64,000 nt of DNA, taken from Pseudonocardia sp. CNS-004. Its GTDB lineage: Bacteria; Actinomycetota; Actinomycetes; Mycobacteriales; Pseudonocardiaceae. The DNA lies in contig MKJV01000011.1 of the NCBI GenBank assembly GCA_001942185.1, positions 108,577 to 172,576 on the forward strand, read 5' to 3'. This document shows, one piece after another, positions 1 to 9,151 of this stretch. A model generated the notes under the pieces. The model had not been told where the DNA came from. It saw only the letters and a program-made list of their open reading frames with translations, and searched no databases. The translations under genes were made by a program, and so were the position numbers. Numbering within the stretch: position 1 is the first letter of the stretch; every line of letters starts with the position of its first letter.

Positions 1-51
1 CGGGCCGGTTCCGTGCGCGGCCTCGACGGGCTGGTCGGGCGGCGCTCGTGA
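1..51 (+). CDS. C-terminal end of an unidentified upstream gene
   Basis: Frame 1 is open from the window edge and ends in TGA at 49-51, giving only 16 residues (ending GLVGRRS). The stop overlaps the GTG start of the next gene in a GTGA arrangement, so the fragment is probably the tail of the preceding cistron of the same operon. Nothing in so short a piece identifies a family. Confidence 0.5.
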   Translation, partial: RAGSVRGLDGLVGRRS

Positions 52-1419
52 CCGCGCTCGCCGCGGGCCTCGCGACTGCCGTCGCCGCCACCTCCTGGCG
101 GGACACACCGGCCGTGGTGCGCGAGCGGGTGGTGGACCTCGTGGCCGACTGCGTCGCCGTTGCGGCGCTCGGCAGCACCCGCCCGGAGCTGGTGGCGCTG
201 CGCTACGGCCTCGCCCGCACGCCGGTGGGCACCGCGACCGTCGTCGGCTCGCCGCGGGGCTGGCCCGCCGCGAGCGCCCAGCTGCTCAACGGGTCGGCCG
301 CGGCGGCCGACCAACTGCAGGACGGGCACCGGCCCGCCCGCGGGCACCCCGCGTCCCACGTCGTGCCGGCCGTCCTCGCCCTGGCCGAGGAGCGCGACCT
401 CCCCGGCGACGAGACCCTCGCCGCCGTGCTCGCCGGGTACGAGGCCGGGGTCCGGGTCGGCCGGGCGATGGGCGGCACGCCGCCCGGCGTGCACGACATC
501 GGCACGTGGGGGCAGGTGGGCGTCGCCGCGGGCGTGGCCCGGCTGCTCGCGCCCGGCGACGTGGCCGCGGCCGGGCGCGCGATCGAGCTCGCCGCGTCGG
601 CCGTGCTGCTCTCCGACGCGGCCACGATCTTCCGCGGGCGCACCGGCGGGCACGCGTTCCTCGGGGCGTCGATCCAGCTCGGGGCCGCGCTCGGGGGCGC
701 CGCCCTCGCCGGGCTCGAACCGGAGCCCGGCGCGCTCGACCGCCACCTCGCCGCCGTCGCCGCCCACGACTGGGATCCCACTGTGCTGGAGCCGGTCACC
801 TGGTCCCCGTACGAGGTGCTCGGCGGCTACGTGAAGGTGCACCCGACCTGCGCCCACCTGCACGGCGTCAACGACGCCGTTGCGGACCTCCTCCCGCTCG
901 ACGCTTCCGACGTCGCCGAGGTCGAGGTGCGGGCGTTCGCGGGGGCCGCCCGGTTCGACGCGGTGGCGGCCGACGAGCTGAGGGCCCGGTTCAGCGTGCC
1001 GACCTCGGTGGCCGTCGCGCTGGTCACCGGCCGGCTCGACGAGACGACGATGACCGCGCAGACCGTGGCCTCGCCGGCCGTGCAGGAGCTCGCCCGGCGG
1101 GTGCGGGTCGTCCACGACCCCGAGCTGGACGCGGGCTACCCGGACGGGCGGCCCGCGCGGGTCACGGTCGTGCTGCGCGACGGCTCCGTCCGGACCACGG
1201 CCGGGGACCGCCCGCGCGGCGACGCCGACCGCGCCCTCGACCGGGCCGCGCTGCGCGAGAAGGCGGAACGGCTGCTCACCGGCCGGTTCGGCGACCCGGG
1301 CCGTGACCGTCCTCGCGCGGTGCACGCCGCTCGCGGCGGGCACGCCGCTCGCGGCGGGCGGCACCCCGCGGGAGCTGGGGGAGCGGCTGCGCGCGGCCGC
1401 CGTGGAGGTGTCACCGTGA
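48..1419 (+). CDS. MmgE/PrpD family protein (frameshifted near 1290)
   Basis: About 457 residues, the usual length for the MmgE/PrpD superfamily, which includes 2-methylcitrate dehydratase, cis-aconitate decarboxylase and iminodisuccinate epimerase. The N-terminal helical half carries the family-like LVADCVAVAALGS and DGHRPARGHPASHVVPA segments. The C-terminal lid half contains GGYVKVHPTCAHLHG and ARFSVPTSVAVAL. The reading frame must shift near 1290; past it the protein ends TPRELGERLRAAAVEVSP with TGA at 1417-1419, which overlaps the GTG of the next gene. A 19-base direct repeat near 1330-1365 lies just after the shift. Substrate is unknown. It heads a coupled operon that contains a second paralogue at 4066. 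Confidence 0.85.
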
Positions 1420-1936
1420 GCGAGGCCGCCGTGATCGTGGCGGCGCGGGAGTTCGTGCGGACTGAGGCCGGGTTCGCCCAGGTCACGACCGTCGATCGGC
1501 GGGGCTTCCCGGTCGTCCGGACGATGACGGCGTTCCTCGCCGACGGGTGGGCCGTCGACCTCGTCCAGCGCCGCGGGCACCGGCGCATCGCGCAGTGGCG
1601 CCACGACCCGCGCACCACCGTCACCTGGGTCGGGAGCCGGCGCCGGGCGCCACCAACGAGCGCCCGCACGTCTTCGACCTGTCGCTGCTGCCGCCGCGGG
1701 TGGTCTCGATCCGCGGGACGGCCGAGGAGATGCCGGGGGAGTGGACGGTGCGCCGCTACTTCGACGAGCTGGTCCGCCAGCGGGCGCGGGGCGGGACCCG
1801 GGCCCCGGTGCGCACCGCGGCGCAGGTCGAGGACGAGCTGGTGGGGGTGCGGATCCATCCCGTCCGCGTGCGCCTGGAGGGGTTCGGGGCGGGCGCGGAG
1901 TCGTTCACGTTCGAGATCGAGGAGGGACCGAGATGA
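1416..1936 (+). CDS. Pyridoxamine 5'-phosphate oxidase-family flavoprotein (frameshifted near 1637)
   Basis: About 173 residues. The N-terminal part (VTTVDRRGFPVVRTMTAFL, then RHDPRTTVTWVG) matches the split-barrel FMN/F420-binding fold of PPOX-class proteins. After a one-base shift near 1637 the frame continues through VFDLSLLPPRVVSIRGTAEE, the second strand set with an R-x-x-G-x-A pattern typical of the family. The GTG start at 1416 overlaps the upstream TGA, and the TGA at 1934-1936 overlaps the ATG of the next gene, so translation is coupled both ways. It could be a flavin reductase, oxidase or general-stress type protein; the cofactor cannot be settled from sequence alone. Confidence 0.7.
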
Positions 1937-2303
1937 CGGTGAAAGCGATCCTGGCTACGAGGTCGCCGACGGCCTCACCCCCGAGGAGTACGAGCGCTGG
2001 CTCTTCGAGGTGCACGCCCCCGACCTGCTCGCCAACCCGCACCTGGACCGGATCGTGTTCAACAAGGTGCTGCGCCCCGTGCACCAGGCCTCGGGCGGCA
2101 CCGCGGAGATCCCGCAGGGCTACTCGTTCTACCGGATCGCGGAGATGCACTTCGCCGACGAGGACGCCTACGCGCGCTACCGCGAGTGGTTCACCGACCA
2201 CCCGATCCCGGTCGACCGCGGCCCGGCCGGCCGCACCGACTTCAAGTTCTACGTGATCGCGGAAGCCACCGAGGTCACCCGCGACTCGCTCGCCGCGCGG
2301 TGA
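1933..2303 (+). CDS. Small dimeric alpha-beta-barrel protein, EthD/REDY-like (frameshifted near 1950)
   Basis: About 123 residues starting at ATG 1933 (ATGA overlap with the PPOX gene). After MTVKAI the frame shifts by one base and then reads GLTPEEYERWLFEVHAPDLL, IVFNKVLRPV and a C-terminal DFKFYVIAEATEV. Short proteins with a conserved early His (EVHAPDL), a Tyr-rich middle (GYSFYRIAEMHF) and a late Phe-Tyr strand resemble EthD-like or REDY-like ferredoxin-fold dimers, often helper or ring-modifying enzymes in catabolic operons. The family call rests on pattern only. The TGA at 2301-2303 overlaps the next GTG. Confidence 0.5.
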
Positions 2304-2490
2304 CGGCCGCGCCGCAGCTGTCCGCCGACCTCGCCGACGTCGCAGCCGGGGCGCTCGGCGAGCACGCGGGCGGCCGGGCCCCGCTGCCCGGCGCGCGGCG
2401 ACGGCCGCGCCGCAGCTGTCCGCCGACCTCGCCGACGTCGCAGCCGGGCGCTCGGCGAGCACGCGGCGGCCGGGCCCCGCTGCCCGGCGC
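2295..2490 (+). repeat. 98-base tandem duplication inside the 2300 gene
   Basis: The segment 2295-2394 is repeated at 2393-2490. The copies differ by one T/C change, which removes the GTGA in copy two, and by loss of one G from each of two G runs (GGGG to GGG, GGG to GG). Period 98 is not a multiple of three, so the gene is frame-broken. The differences are typical of uncorrected read errors, which suggests a local misassembly, although a true recent duplication cannot be excluded. Confidence 0.9.
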
Positions 2491-3135
2491 CCTGCGGGCG
2501 CTGGACCGACTGGCCGCCGCACCCGCGGAGGCGACCTGCGGGCGTGGGCAGGCCGGATCGCCGTTCCGGACGGTGCGGTGCCCCTACCCGGGACGGGGCT
2601 GCGCGCCGCGCCGTACCCGGGACTGCTCTGGGCCGGTGAGCGCTGCGCGCGGGCCGGTCTCGGTACGGACGCGATGCTCGCGCTCGTCGGTCTCGTCGCC
2701 GGCGCGGAGCACGGGCGCAGCGCGGCCGACCTCGGTCGAGCGGTGCGTGCCGCGCTCGCCGTCGCCGCGCACCTCGAGCACCGGGTCGCCGAGGTGGCCC
2801 GGCCGGTGGGGCTCCCGACCGGCGGTGTCGTTCCCGCCGCGACCTGCGCGGCCGTGCTGACCGGGGTGCCGCTCGCCGATCTGCCCGCCGTGCTGGATCT
2901 CGCCGGGAGCCTGATGGCCGTCGCCGCGCCGGCCGGGCCGCCCGGTCCGTGGGCGGGGCACGAGCCTGCGGCGGGCTGGCTCGCCGTCCGCAGCTGGACG
3001 AGCGGGCTGGCCGGGATGCCCGACGGCCTCACCCGGACCCTCGCCGCCGTCACCGGCCCCGTCACCGGCCCCGTCACCGGGGACGGGCTGCCGGCGGACG
3101 TGCCGGTGCGTGCCCTGCTGGACCGGCTGCGGTGA
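2300..3135 (+). CDS. Hypothetical protein, MmgE/PrpD-like context, broken by a local duplication
   Basis: GTG 2300 overlaps the upstream stop and TGA 3133-3135 overlaps the next GTG, so this is a genuine member of the coupled operon. The first 90 bases are present twice in tandem (2295-2394 and 2393-2490), which destroys the frame; after the duplication the protein reads DLRAWAGRIAVPDGAVPLPG, then an Ala/Leu-rich helical body to LLDRLR. Near the end TGPVTGPVTG reflects a 12-base unit repeated three times (about 3050-3085). No confident family; its all-helical, Ala-rich make-up and neighbours would allow a divergent MmgE/PrpD-like or scaffold role, but this is a guess. Confidence 0.5.
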
Positions 3136-4069
3136 GCCCTCCGGTCCTGCTCAACATCGCCCGGCCGGCGGGCGAAGTGGACGCCGTGGCGCTCGCGGCC
3201 CGGGCTCTCGCGGCCGGCCTCGACGGGGTGGGGCTCGCGGACAGCCCGCGGCTGTTCCCGGACCCGCTGGTGGAGACCGCGCGCGTCCTCGCCGGCACGG
3301 ACGCCCGGCTCGCCGGCCCGTGCGTCCTCGGGCTGGGCCTGCGCCACCCCGCGACCGTCGCGAGCGCGGTGCGCACCCTCGCCACCCACCACCCCGGCCG
3401 CGTGCTCGCCGTCGTCGGGCGCGGCGAGAGCTCGGTGCGCAACGAGGGGCTGCCGGTGCCGTCGCTGCGGGACCACAGGGCGGCGATGCGCGCGGTGCGG
3501 GAGCTCGCCGGCGCGGCGACGCTCCTCGGCGCGGCCTCGGGCCTGCGCACCATCGCCGGCGACGGCCGCCGCGCTCGGTGGGGTGCTCGTCGACGCCGGC
3601 ACCGACCCGGCCGTGCTGGCGCGCGCCGCCGCGGTCGCCCGGGACGCCGACCCCGGCGCCGCCGTGTGGGTCTTCCTGCGGGCCGCCGTCACCTCGTCCG
3701 CCGACGAGGCGCAGGCGGCCGCGCGGCCCGTGCTCGGCTCCTGCGCCGCCCGGATCGCCGCCGCCCCGGACTGGTACGGCGTCACCGGTGACGACCTCGT
3801 GCACGTCCGCGCCGCCGCCGCGGCCCACGACTACCGCCGCCACGGCACGGCCGCCGCCGGCCGGACCACCGGCCCCGGCGACGCGCTGGTGCGGGAGCAG
3901 TTCCTGGTCACCGGCGACGCGCCCGCCGTCACGGCGCGGGTGCGCGCGCTCGCCGCCGTGGGCGTCGACGGCGTGGTGCTCGCGCGCCGTCGCGGGCGTG
4001 ACGCAGCGCCTGGCCGACCTCGCCGCCGCCGTCACCCGCGGCCTGTCCACCGAGGGAGCTCCCCGATGA
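3132..4069 (+). CDS. Luciferase-like (F420/FMN) monooxygenase family protein (two frameshifts)
   Basis: About 312 residues. The N-terminal TIM-barrel part (VALAARALAAGLDGVGLADSP, then TDARLAGPCVLGLGLRHPATVASAV and HPGRVLAVVGRGESS) is the pattern of bacterial luciferase-like F420- or FMN-dependent oxidoreductases, where short LGLGxxHP-type strands line the flavin. Frame shifts near 3558 (then ALGGVLVDAGTDPAVLARAA) and near 3985 (then VAGVTQRLADLAAAV) restore a full-length protein. GTG 3132 and the TGA at 4067-4069 overlap neighbouring cistrons. The substrate is unknown. It is probably the redox step of this operon, perhaps with the PPOX protein as partner. Confidence 0.7.
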
Positions 4070-5440
4070 TCGTCGCGCCCGGCCCCTGGCCGTGTTCGCC
4101 CACGACACCCGGCTCGAGGACGCGCCCGCCGACGTCGTGCGGCTGGCCCGGCTGCTGCTGCTCGATTCGGTCGGCGTGCTGGTCGGCGGGCTGCGCTACC
4201 CGCCGGTGCGGGAATTCGTCCACGGCCTGCGCGCCGCCGAACCCGCAGGCCCGCGGGACGCCCCGTTCGCCCGGCTCGCCGGCCTGGGCACCGCGGCGAC
4301 CTGGCTCGACGCCGACTCCGGCGGCTCGTTCCACCCCCAGGGCCACCGCCTCCCGCCCGTGCCCACCGCGCACCCGGCCCCGCACACCCTGCCCGTGCTC
4401 CTGCACGCCGCGGTCGCGGGTGGGGTGCCGGACCGGCGCCTGACCGAGGTGTTCCTCCTCGCGTGCGAGGTCGGCATGCGGTTCGGCGTCGGCACCACGC
4501 TGCGGCCGGGGCTGCACCCGCACGGGATCCACGGTCCCGTGGCCGCGGCGCTCGCGGCGAGCGTCCTCACCGGACTCTCCCCGGACGCCACCGCGGAGGC
4601 GCTGCTGCTCGGGGCGTCCGTCCCGATGGCGGCCACGCTGGCCGTGCCGATGCACGGCGGCACCGTCCGCAACGTGTGGACCGGGCTCGGCGCCTACTAC
4701 GGCGCGGCCGCCGCGGGCCGGGCCGCCGACGGAACGCGCGGCAGCGCCGACCTCGTCACCCGCCTGCTCGGCTCGGCCGTCTGCACCGACCTCGACGCCG
4801 AGGAGCTGACCGGCGGTCTGGGCGAGCGGTGGCGCCTCGCCGACAGCTACCTCAAGCCCTACGCGTGCGCCGCTGGATTCACCCGGCCCTCGACGCGTGG
4901 CGCGCCGCCGTCGCGGCCGTGCCGGGTCCGGCGCGTGCCCGGGGCGGAATCGCGGGGATCACGGTCGACACGTTCGCGTTCGCCGTCTCGCTCGACGCGG
5001 TCGACGTCGGCTCGGACCTGCACGCCCGGTTCTCCCTCCCGGTGTGCCTCGCGGCCCTCGCGCTGGACGGTGACCTCGTCGCCGGCACGTTCCTGCCCGA
5101 CCGGCTGGCCCGCCCCGAGATCCGCGCGCTCGCCGCCCGGGTCCGGCTGGTCGAGGACCCCGGGTTCTCCGCGGCGCTCCCGCGCGAGCGCCCCGCGACG
5201 GTCACCGTCCGGTGGCGCGACGGCTCGTCCGCGACCGCCGGCGTGCGGAACGCGCGCGGCAACCCGGACGACCCGCTGGGCGCGGACGAGGTGGAGCGCA
5301 AGTTCCGGCGCAACGTCGCGGGCGTGCTCGGCGACGCCACCGCCGATGCCGTGGTCGCGGCGCTGCTGCAGCCCACCGGGGCGGACACGACGGCCGTCGC
5401 CCGGCTGGCGGCCGAGGTGCTGGCGGACGTCGGCTGCTGA
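4066..5440 (+). CDS. MmgE/PrpD family protein, second copy (two frameshifts)
   Basis: About 458 residues, last gene of the operon. ATG 4066 overlaps the upstream TGA; the frame moves at a C run near 4083, continuing LAVFAHDTRLEDAPADVVRLARLLLLDSVGVLVGG, the typical MmgE/PrpD N-terminus. Family-like segments GLHPHGIHGPVAAALAAS and GGTVRNVWTGLGAYYG follow. Near 4875 one C appears lost from a C run (expected YACARWIHPALDAWRAAV), after which the C-terminal lid domain with LHARFSLPVCLAALAL runs to TGA 5438-5440. The protein is diverged from the copy at 48, so the pair may form a hetero-oligomer or act on successive intermediates (inference). Confidence 0.82.
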
Positions 5441-5655
5441 ACCGCACGCCCACGAACTCCGTACCGGCGGCTGTTCGCGATCGTCGGCTGCCTGATCGCC
5501 GGTCGGGTGCACGGGCGGCCACATCCGGCCGTCCACACACCCAACTGATGATCACGGGCTACCAAGGGCGCCCACCGCAGCCCGATCGGCAACGCCTCCC
5601 GGGCTCATGTCCTCATCCTGGTGATCATGGGCGCTGGGTTCGTCGCTCGTGCCGT
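5441..5655. other. Intergenic region between convergent units, with a dispersed repeat
   Basis: No convincing gene. Bases 5494-5511 (GATCGCCGGTCGGGTGCA) recur identically at 52862-52879, and the following GGCGGCC-CATC stretch is also similar; a weaker match to the second half lies near 22350. No U-run terminator was seen for either flanking operon. Confidence 0.6.
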
Positions 5656-8230
5656 CTAGGAACCCGCGCCGAAACGCAGCGCCGGCACCTCGCGGAGGCC
5701 GGAGGTCGTGGGCTGCTGCGCGAGCTCCAGGTCCTGCATGCGGAACCGCCTGCCGTCCGTCCGCGTCACCGCGTCGACGGCCGCCGTGATCTCGGTGCTC
5801 GCGCGCAGTGCACCCAGAGCGGTGTTCAGCACGCGCACGGCGACGGTGTTCTGCCCGGCGCGCAGCCGGCCGGTGACGTCGACGGTGTAGGGCAGCGCCC
5901 ATACCCAGCCGCAGTCCTCGCCGTTGACCAGTACCTGGGCGACCTCACCCACCGGCGCGGTGACCTCGGCCCGGAACGACGCCCCGCGCAGCCCGCGCTC
6001 GCCGTCGACGCCCTGTGCACGGGGGCGCACGGGTCCGAGGTCGAGCAGGACGGGACCGCCGAAGAGCTCGGCCGCCACGTCGACGGTGGTCTCGTAGGTG
6101 GCTTCGCCGGAGTGGTCGGCCCGGGCGGGGTCGTCCTCCCAGCGGTGCGGGAGCGCCACGTCCTCCCGCGCGTCCGGGGCGTCGGCGAACGCGACGGTCC
6201 ACGGGCCGGCCAGCTCGACCGTCCCGACCGGCCCTGCGGCCGGTGCGTCCGGCACGTCCGGGTCGGCGCCCGGCACCGCGACGACGACGGCGGCTTCGTA
6301 CGGCTGCAGCTCCAGCGGCACCCCGCCATCGGGTGCGGCGACCCGGTGGGCGCGCCCGGTGCGGGCGTCCCACCGCTCGTACGCGGCCGCAGCATCGCGC
6401 GGGCGCAGCGTGCACGAGCGCGGCGCCGGGCCGGTGTTCGCGACGAGGTAGACGTCGGTGTCGCCCACCCTGCGGTGCGCGACACGCGTCCGGCGCGGTC
6501 GGGGCGTCCGGCGGCACGAGCGCGCCGAGCGCCGGAAGCAGCCCTGCGACGTCCTCGACGGCGGTCCAGCCGTCGCGGTGCACCCTGCCGCCGACGGTCA
6601 CGACGGCGACGTCCTGCTTCTCGAGCAGGCGCGCGGTGGCCTCCGGCAGGTCCGCCACGTCCGGCAGGACGATCACGCGGTAGCGGCTGCGGTCGGCCTC
6701 CTGGAGGGCGGTGTCGTCGATGAGGTCGTAGTCGTACCCGGCGTCGCGCAGCGCGGCGGGCAGCTCCTCGCCGATGTGGTCGCGGGTGGCGTGCCAGAGG
6801 TCGAGGTAGCCGCGGGTGCCAGGGGTGAAGCTCGCCGCGGCGTCGCGGCTCGGGGCGTAGAGCGCGACGTCGACGACCGGCTCGCCCTGCTGCATCAGCC
6901 AGCACAGTCGGTGCAGGTACCGGCTGAGCTCGGGCATCGCGGGCCACCACGGGTTCGCGTCGTTCAGCGCCCCCGATGCGTAGAAGATCCAGCCGGGCCT
7001 CTCGTGCGGCGAGTACGGCCAGCCGTGCCCGATGAGCTGGTTGACACCCAGCAGCAGGTGCTCGTGGGCCTCGCCCGCGAGGTCGAGCGGGGTGGCGGCG
7101 AACGACGGGGAGTGCACCCACGTCCAGGTCTCCGACGACACCACCCGCCGGTCGTAGAGGTGTGCTGCCGACGTGGCCCACTTGGTCTGGGTGACCGAGC
7201 GCCAGCCCCAGCCCTCGCCCTCCGGGAGGTCGGCGTGCCGGTAGGCCGACAGCGTGCCGGGCGGCTGGCCGTAGCTCTGGATGCGGAACAGCACGTCGTG
7301 CGCGGCGGCCCACTCCGCCGCGACGGCCACGAAGTTCTCCTCGTAGAGCTCACCGAGGGTGGCGGCGACGTCGGCGCGCAGCCGCTGCGACCCCTCCCCG
7401 CGGGTGTGCAGGAGCGGTAGCTCGGGCAGCAGGTCGTAGCCGCGGCGGGCCCGGAACTCGGCGGGCAGGGCGGGTGTCCAGTCGGCCGCGTAGACCTCGA
7501 GGCTGTCGCAGAACACCGCGGTGACGAGCTCGCTCCCGACCGCGGCGAGGATCGGGTCGGCCACCGCGCGCAGGTGCGCTTCGGTGGCGGCGCGGCTGCA
7601 GTGGTCGAGCACCGGGCCCTCCGCGCCGGCCGCGGCACGCTTGACGTTCTGTCCGGTCGGGCTGGAGATGGCCAGCAGGACCACCCGCGGCCCGGAGCCT
7701 GCGGGCACCTCGACGGCGCCGTCGTCCACGGCGAGCGGTTCCCAGCGGGTGGGCGGCTCCTGTTCCGAGCCGTCGCCGACGTACGCGGCGACGAGCTCGT
7801 CACCGGGCCACGGCTGTGGCGCGATCCGCAGGGCCCGCGGCGGCACCTCGCGCGCGTCCCACCGCAGCCGCCGGGCGGCGGTCTCGTCGGTGATGTGCGG
7901 GCCGCCGTAAGACCAGCCGCTGCCGAGCGTGACGTCGAAGCGCAGGCCGAGCCGGTCGGCCGTCTCGGCGGCGAACCTCAGGCGGGACAGGTGCCGCTCG
8001 GACAGGAACCCGCCTGCCTCCCGCTCGGCCTCGGACGTGGACAGCGGGTACACCGCGGCGACCTCGACCCCGCCGATGCCGGCCGCCGCCATCGCCTCCA
8101 GCTCGCGGGCCAGCTCGGCCTCCTCGACGAACGGGCCGAACCACCACCAGCGCATCATGACCCGGCCGTCCGGTGGTGGGGCGGCGAAGCCCGCTCGCAG
8201 CGTGCGTATGGCCTGCCCGGCAGACGGCAT
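5656..8230 (-). CDS. GH106-like glycoside hydrolase (alpha-L-rhamnosidase family), frameshifted near 6480
   Basis: About 857 residues. The N-terminus MMRWWWFGPFVEEAELAREL then AAAGIGGVEVAAVYPL is characteristic of glycoside hydrolase family 106 and its relatives. A (beta/alpha)8 barrel follows, with FCDSLEVYAADWTP as a likely catalytic-site strand and SSETWTWVHSP further on. The frame shifts near 6480; the C-terminal third (ATYETTVDVAAELFGGPVLLDLG, VLVNGEDCGWVWALPYTVDVTG) is a galactose-binding-like beta-sandwich. There is no signal peptide, so it probably acts in the cytoplasm on imported oligosaccharides. A LacI-type operator lies 30 bases upstream of the ATG. Substrate preference cannot be assigned. 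Confidence 0.8.
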
Positions 8231-8259
8231 CGTCTCGACTCCTCAGGTCGGCGGGTGAA

Positions 8260-8273
8260 TTGGAACGTATCAA
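8260..8273. promoter_or_regulatory. LacI-family-type operator upstream of the GH106 gene
   Basis: The sequence TTGGAACGTATCAA fits a palindrome TTG-NN-ACGT-NN-CAA with a central CG, the usual layout of LacI/GalR-family operators. It lies 30-43 bases before the glycosidase ATG and after the stop of the oppositely placed upstream gene in the same strand direction. No LacI regulator is encoded in the window. Confidence 0.45.
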
Positions 8274-8326
8274 CGTGCTATCTGGCGCACAAGGCGATGC
8301 CGAGGAGGGTCGTTGGTTGAAGCGAT

Positions 8327-9151
8327 TCAGGGCAGGCTGAGCCAGAACACCGGCCCGTCCCGGCAGACCAGGGGGGACTCCTCCGGGCCGGTCGGTCCAC
8401 CCGTCGAGCAGCCGTGGCAGTACCCGAGGCCGCAGGCCATGTGCGCCTCCACGGAGACCTGGACCGACGCGCCCCACCGCTCGCCCAGCTCGGCGCAGAG
8501 CCGGGCGAGCCGCTCCGACCCGCAGGTGAGGATCTGCTGGGGCGGACCGCCGTCGAGCTCGCCGCACAGCCGCGCCCGCAGCACCGCCACGTCGCTGCTG
8601 CCGTCGGTGTCGTGCACCGCGCGGACCGAGGCCGCGCCGTGCTCGCGGAACACCTCCGCCCCGATCACCGAGCCCGGATCGCGGCCGCTGGTCACGGCGT
8701 GCAGCTCGACCGGACCGGGCGCGAGGTCCTGGGCCACGCAGGTGAGCGAGCAGGTGCCGATGCCCCGCCCGACCACGAGCACCCGGTCGGTCTCCGGGTG
8801 GATCGCGAACCCCCGCCCGAGCGGCCCGACCACGACCATGCGCTCGCCCGGAGCGAACCCGGCCAGCGCCCGCGTGCCCTGCCCGACCACGGCGTACAGC
8901 ACGTCGACGACCCCGGCGGCCGCGTCCCGGGTGTAGACCGCCATGGGGCGGGGCAGCACCGGGCCCGATCCGTCCCGGCCGGCGGTCAGCATGACGAACT
9001 GGCCGGCGCGGGCCGCCGCGGCGACGTCCGGGGCGGCGAGCCGGAGGTGGTGGTACCGCTCGGTGAGCGGGCGGTTGACGAGCACCTCGGCGTGGCACCA
9101 CGCCGGGGCCGGCCGGTCCTCGTCGGTTCGTTCGAGGGGCTGGAGGGTCAT
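8327..9151 (-). CDS. PyrK-like electron-transfer subunit (FAD, [2Fe-2S])
   Basis: 274 residues, normal for dihydroorotate dehydrogenase class 1B PyrK subunits. FAD-binding barrel at about residues 15-105 with PRPMAVYT matching the family's R-P-x-S/A-x-x flavin motif; NAD-binding Rossmann part from VLVVGRGIGT. The C-terminal cysteines CGLGYCHGC with a further Cys in LVCRDGPVF form the [2Fe-2S] ligand set. The ATG at 9151 overlaps the upstream TGA. The partner is presumably the dehydrogenase at 12228, though the two are separated by three genes, an unusual order since pyrK and pyrD are normally adjacent. It would pass electrons from the dehydrogenase FMN to NAD+ or the reverse. Confidence 0.85.
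   Translation of the reverse strand: MTLQPLERTDEDRPAPAWCHAEVLVNRPLTERYHHLRLAAPDVAAAARAGQFVMLTAGRDGSGPVLPRPMAVYTRDAAAGVVDVLYAVVGQGTRALAGFAPGERMVVVGPLGRGFAIHPETDRVLVVGRGIGTCSLTCVAQDLAPGPVELHAVTSGRDPGSVIGAEVFREHGAASVRAVHDTDGSSDVAVLRARLCGELDGGPPQQILTCGSERLARLCAELGERWGASVQVSVEAHMACGLGYCHGCSTGGPTGPEESPLVCRDGPVFWLSLP

Noticed and set aside
48..2303. A single 751-residue open frame
   Set aside because: It joins parts of three genes (MmgE/PrpD, PPOX and the small barrel protein) through frameshifts. Coupled GTGA/ATGA overlaps in the correct frames show separate cistrons.
3050..3085. GTCACCGGCCCC repeated three times
   Set aside because: Simple 12-base coding repeat (TGPV) in frame; likely slippage with no further structure.
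5212..6723. Long plus-strand open frame across the GH106 gene
   Set aside because: Arg/Pro/Gly-rich low-complexity translation, no domain; the opposite strand encodes a clear glycosidase. Typical GC-rich shadow.
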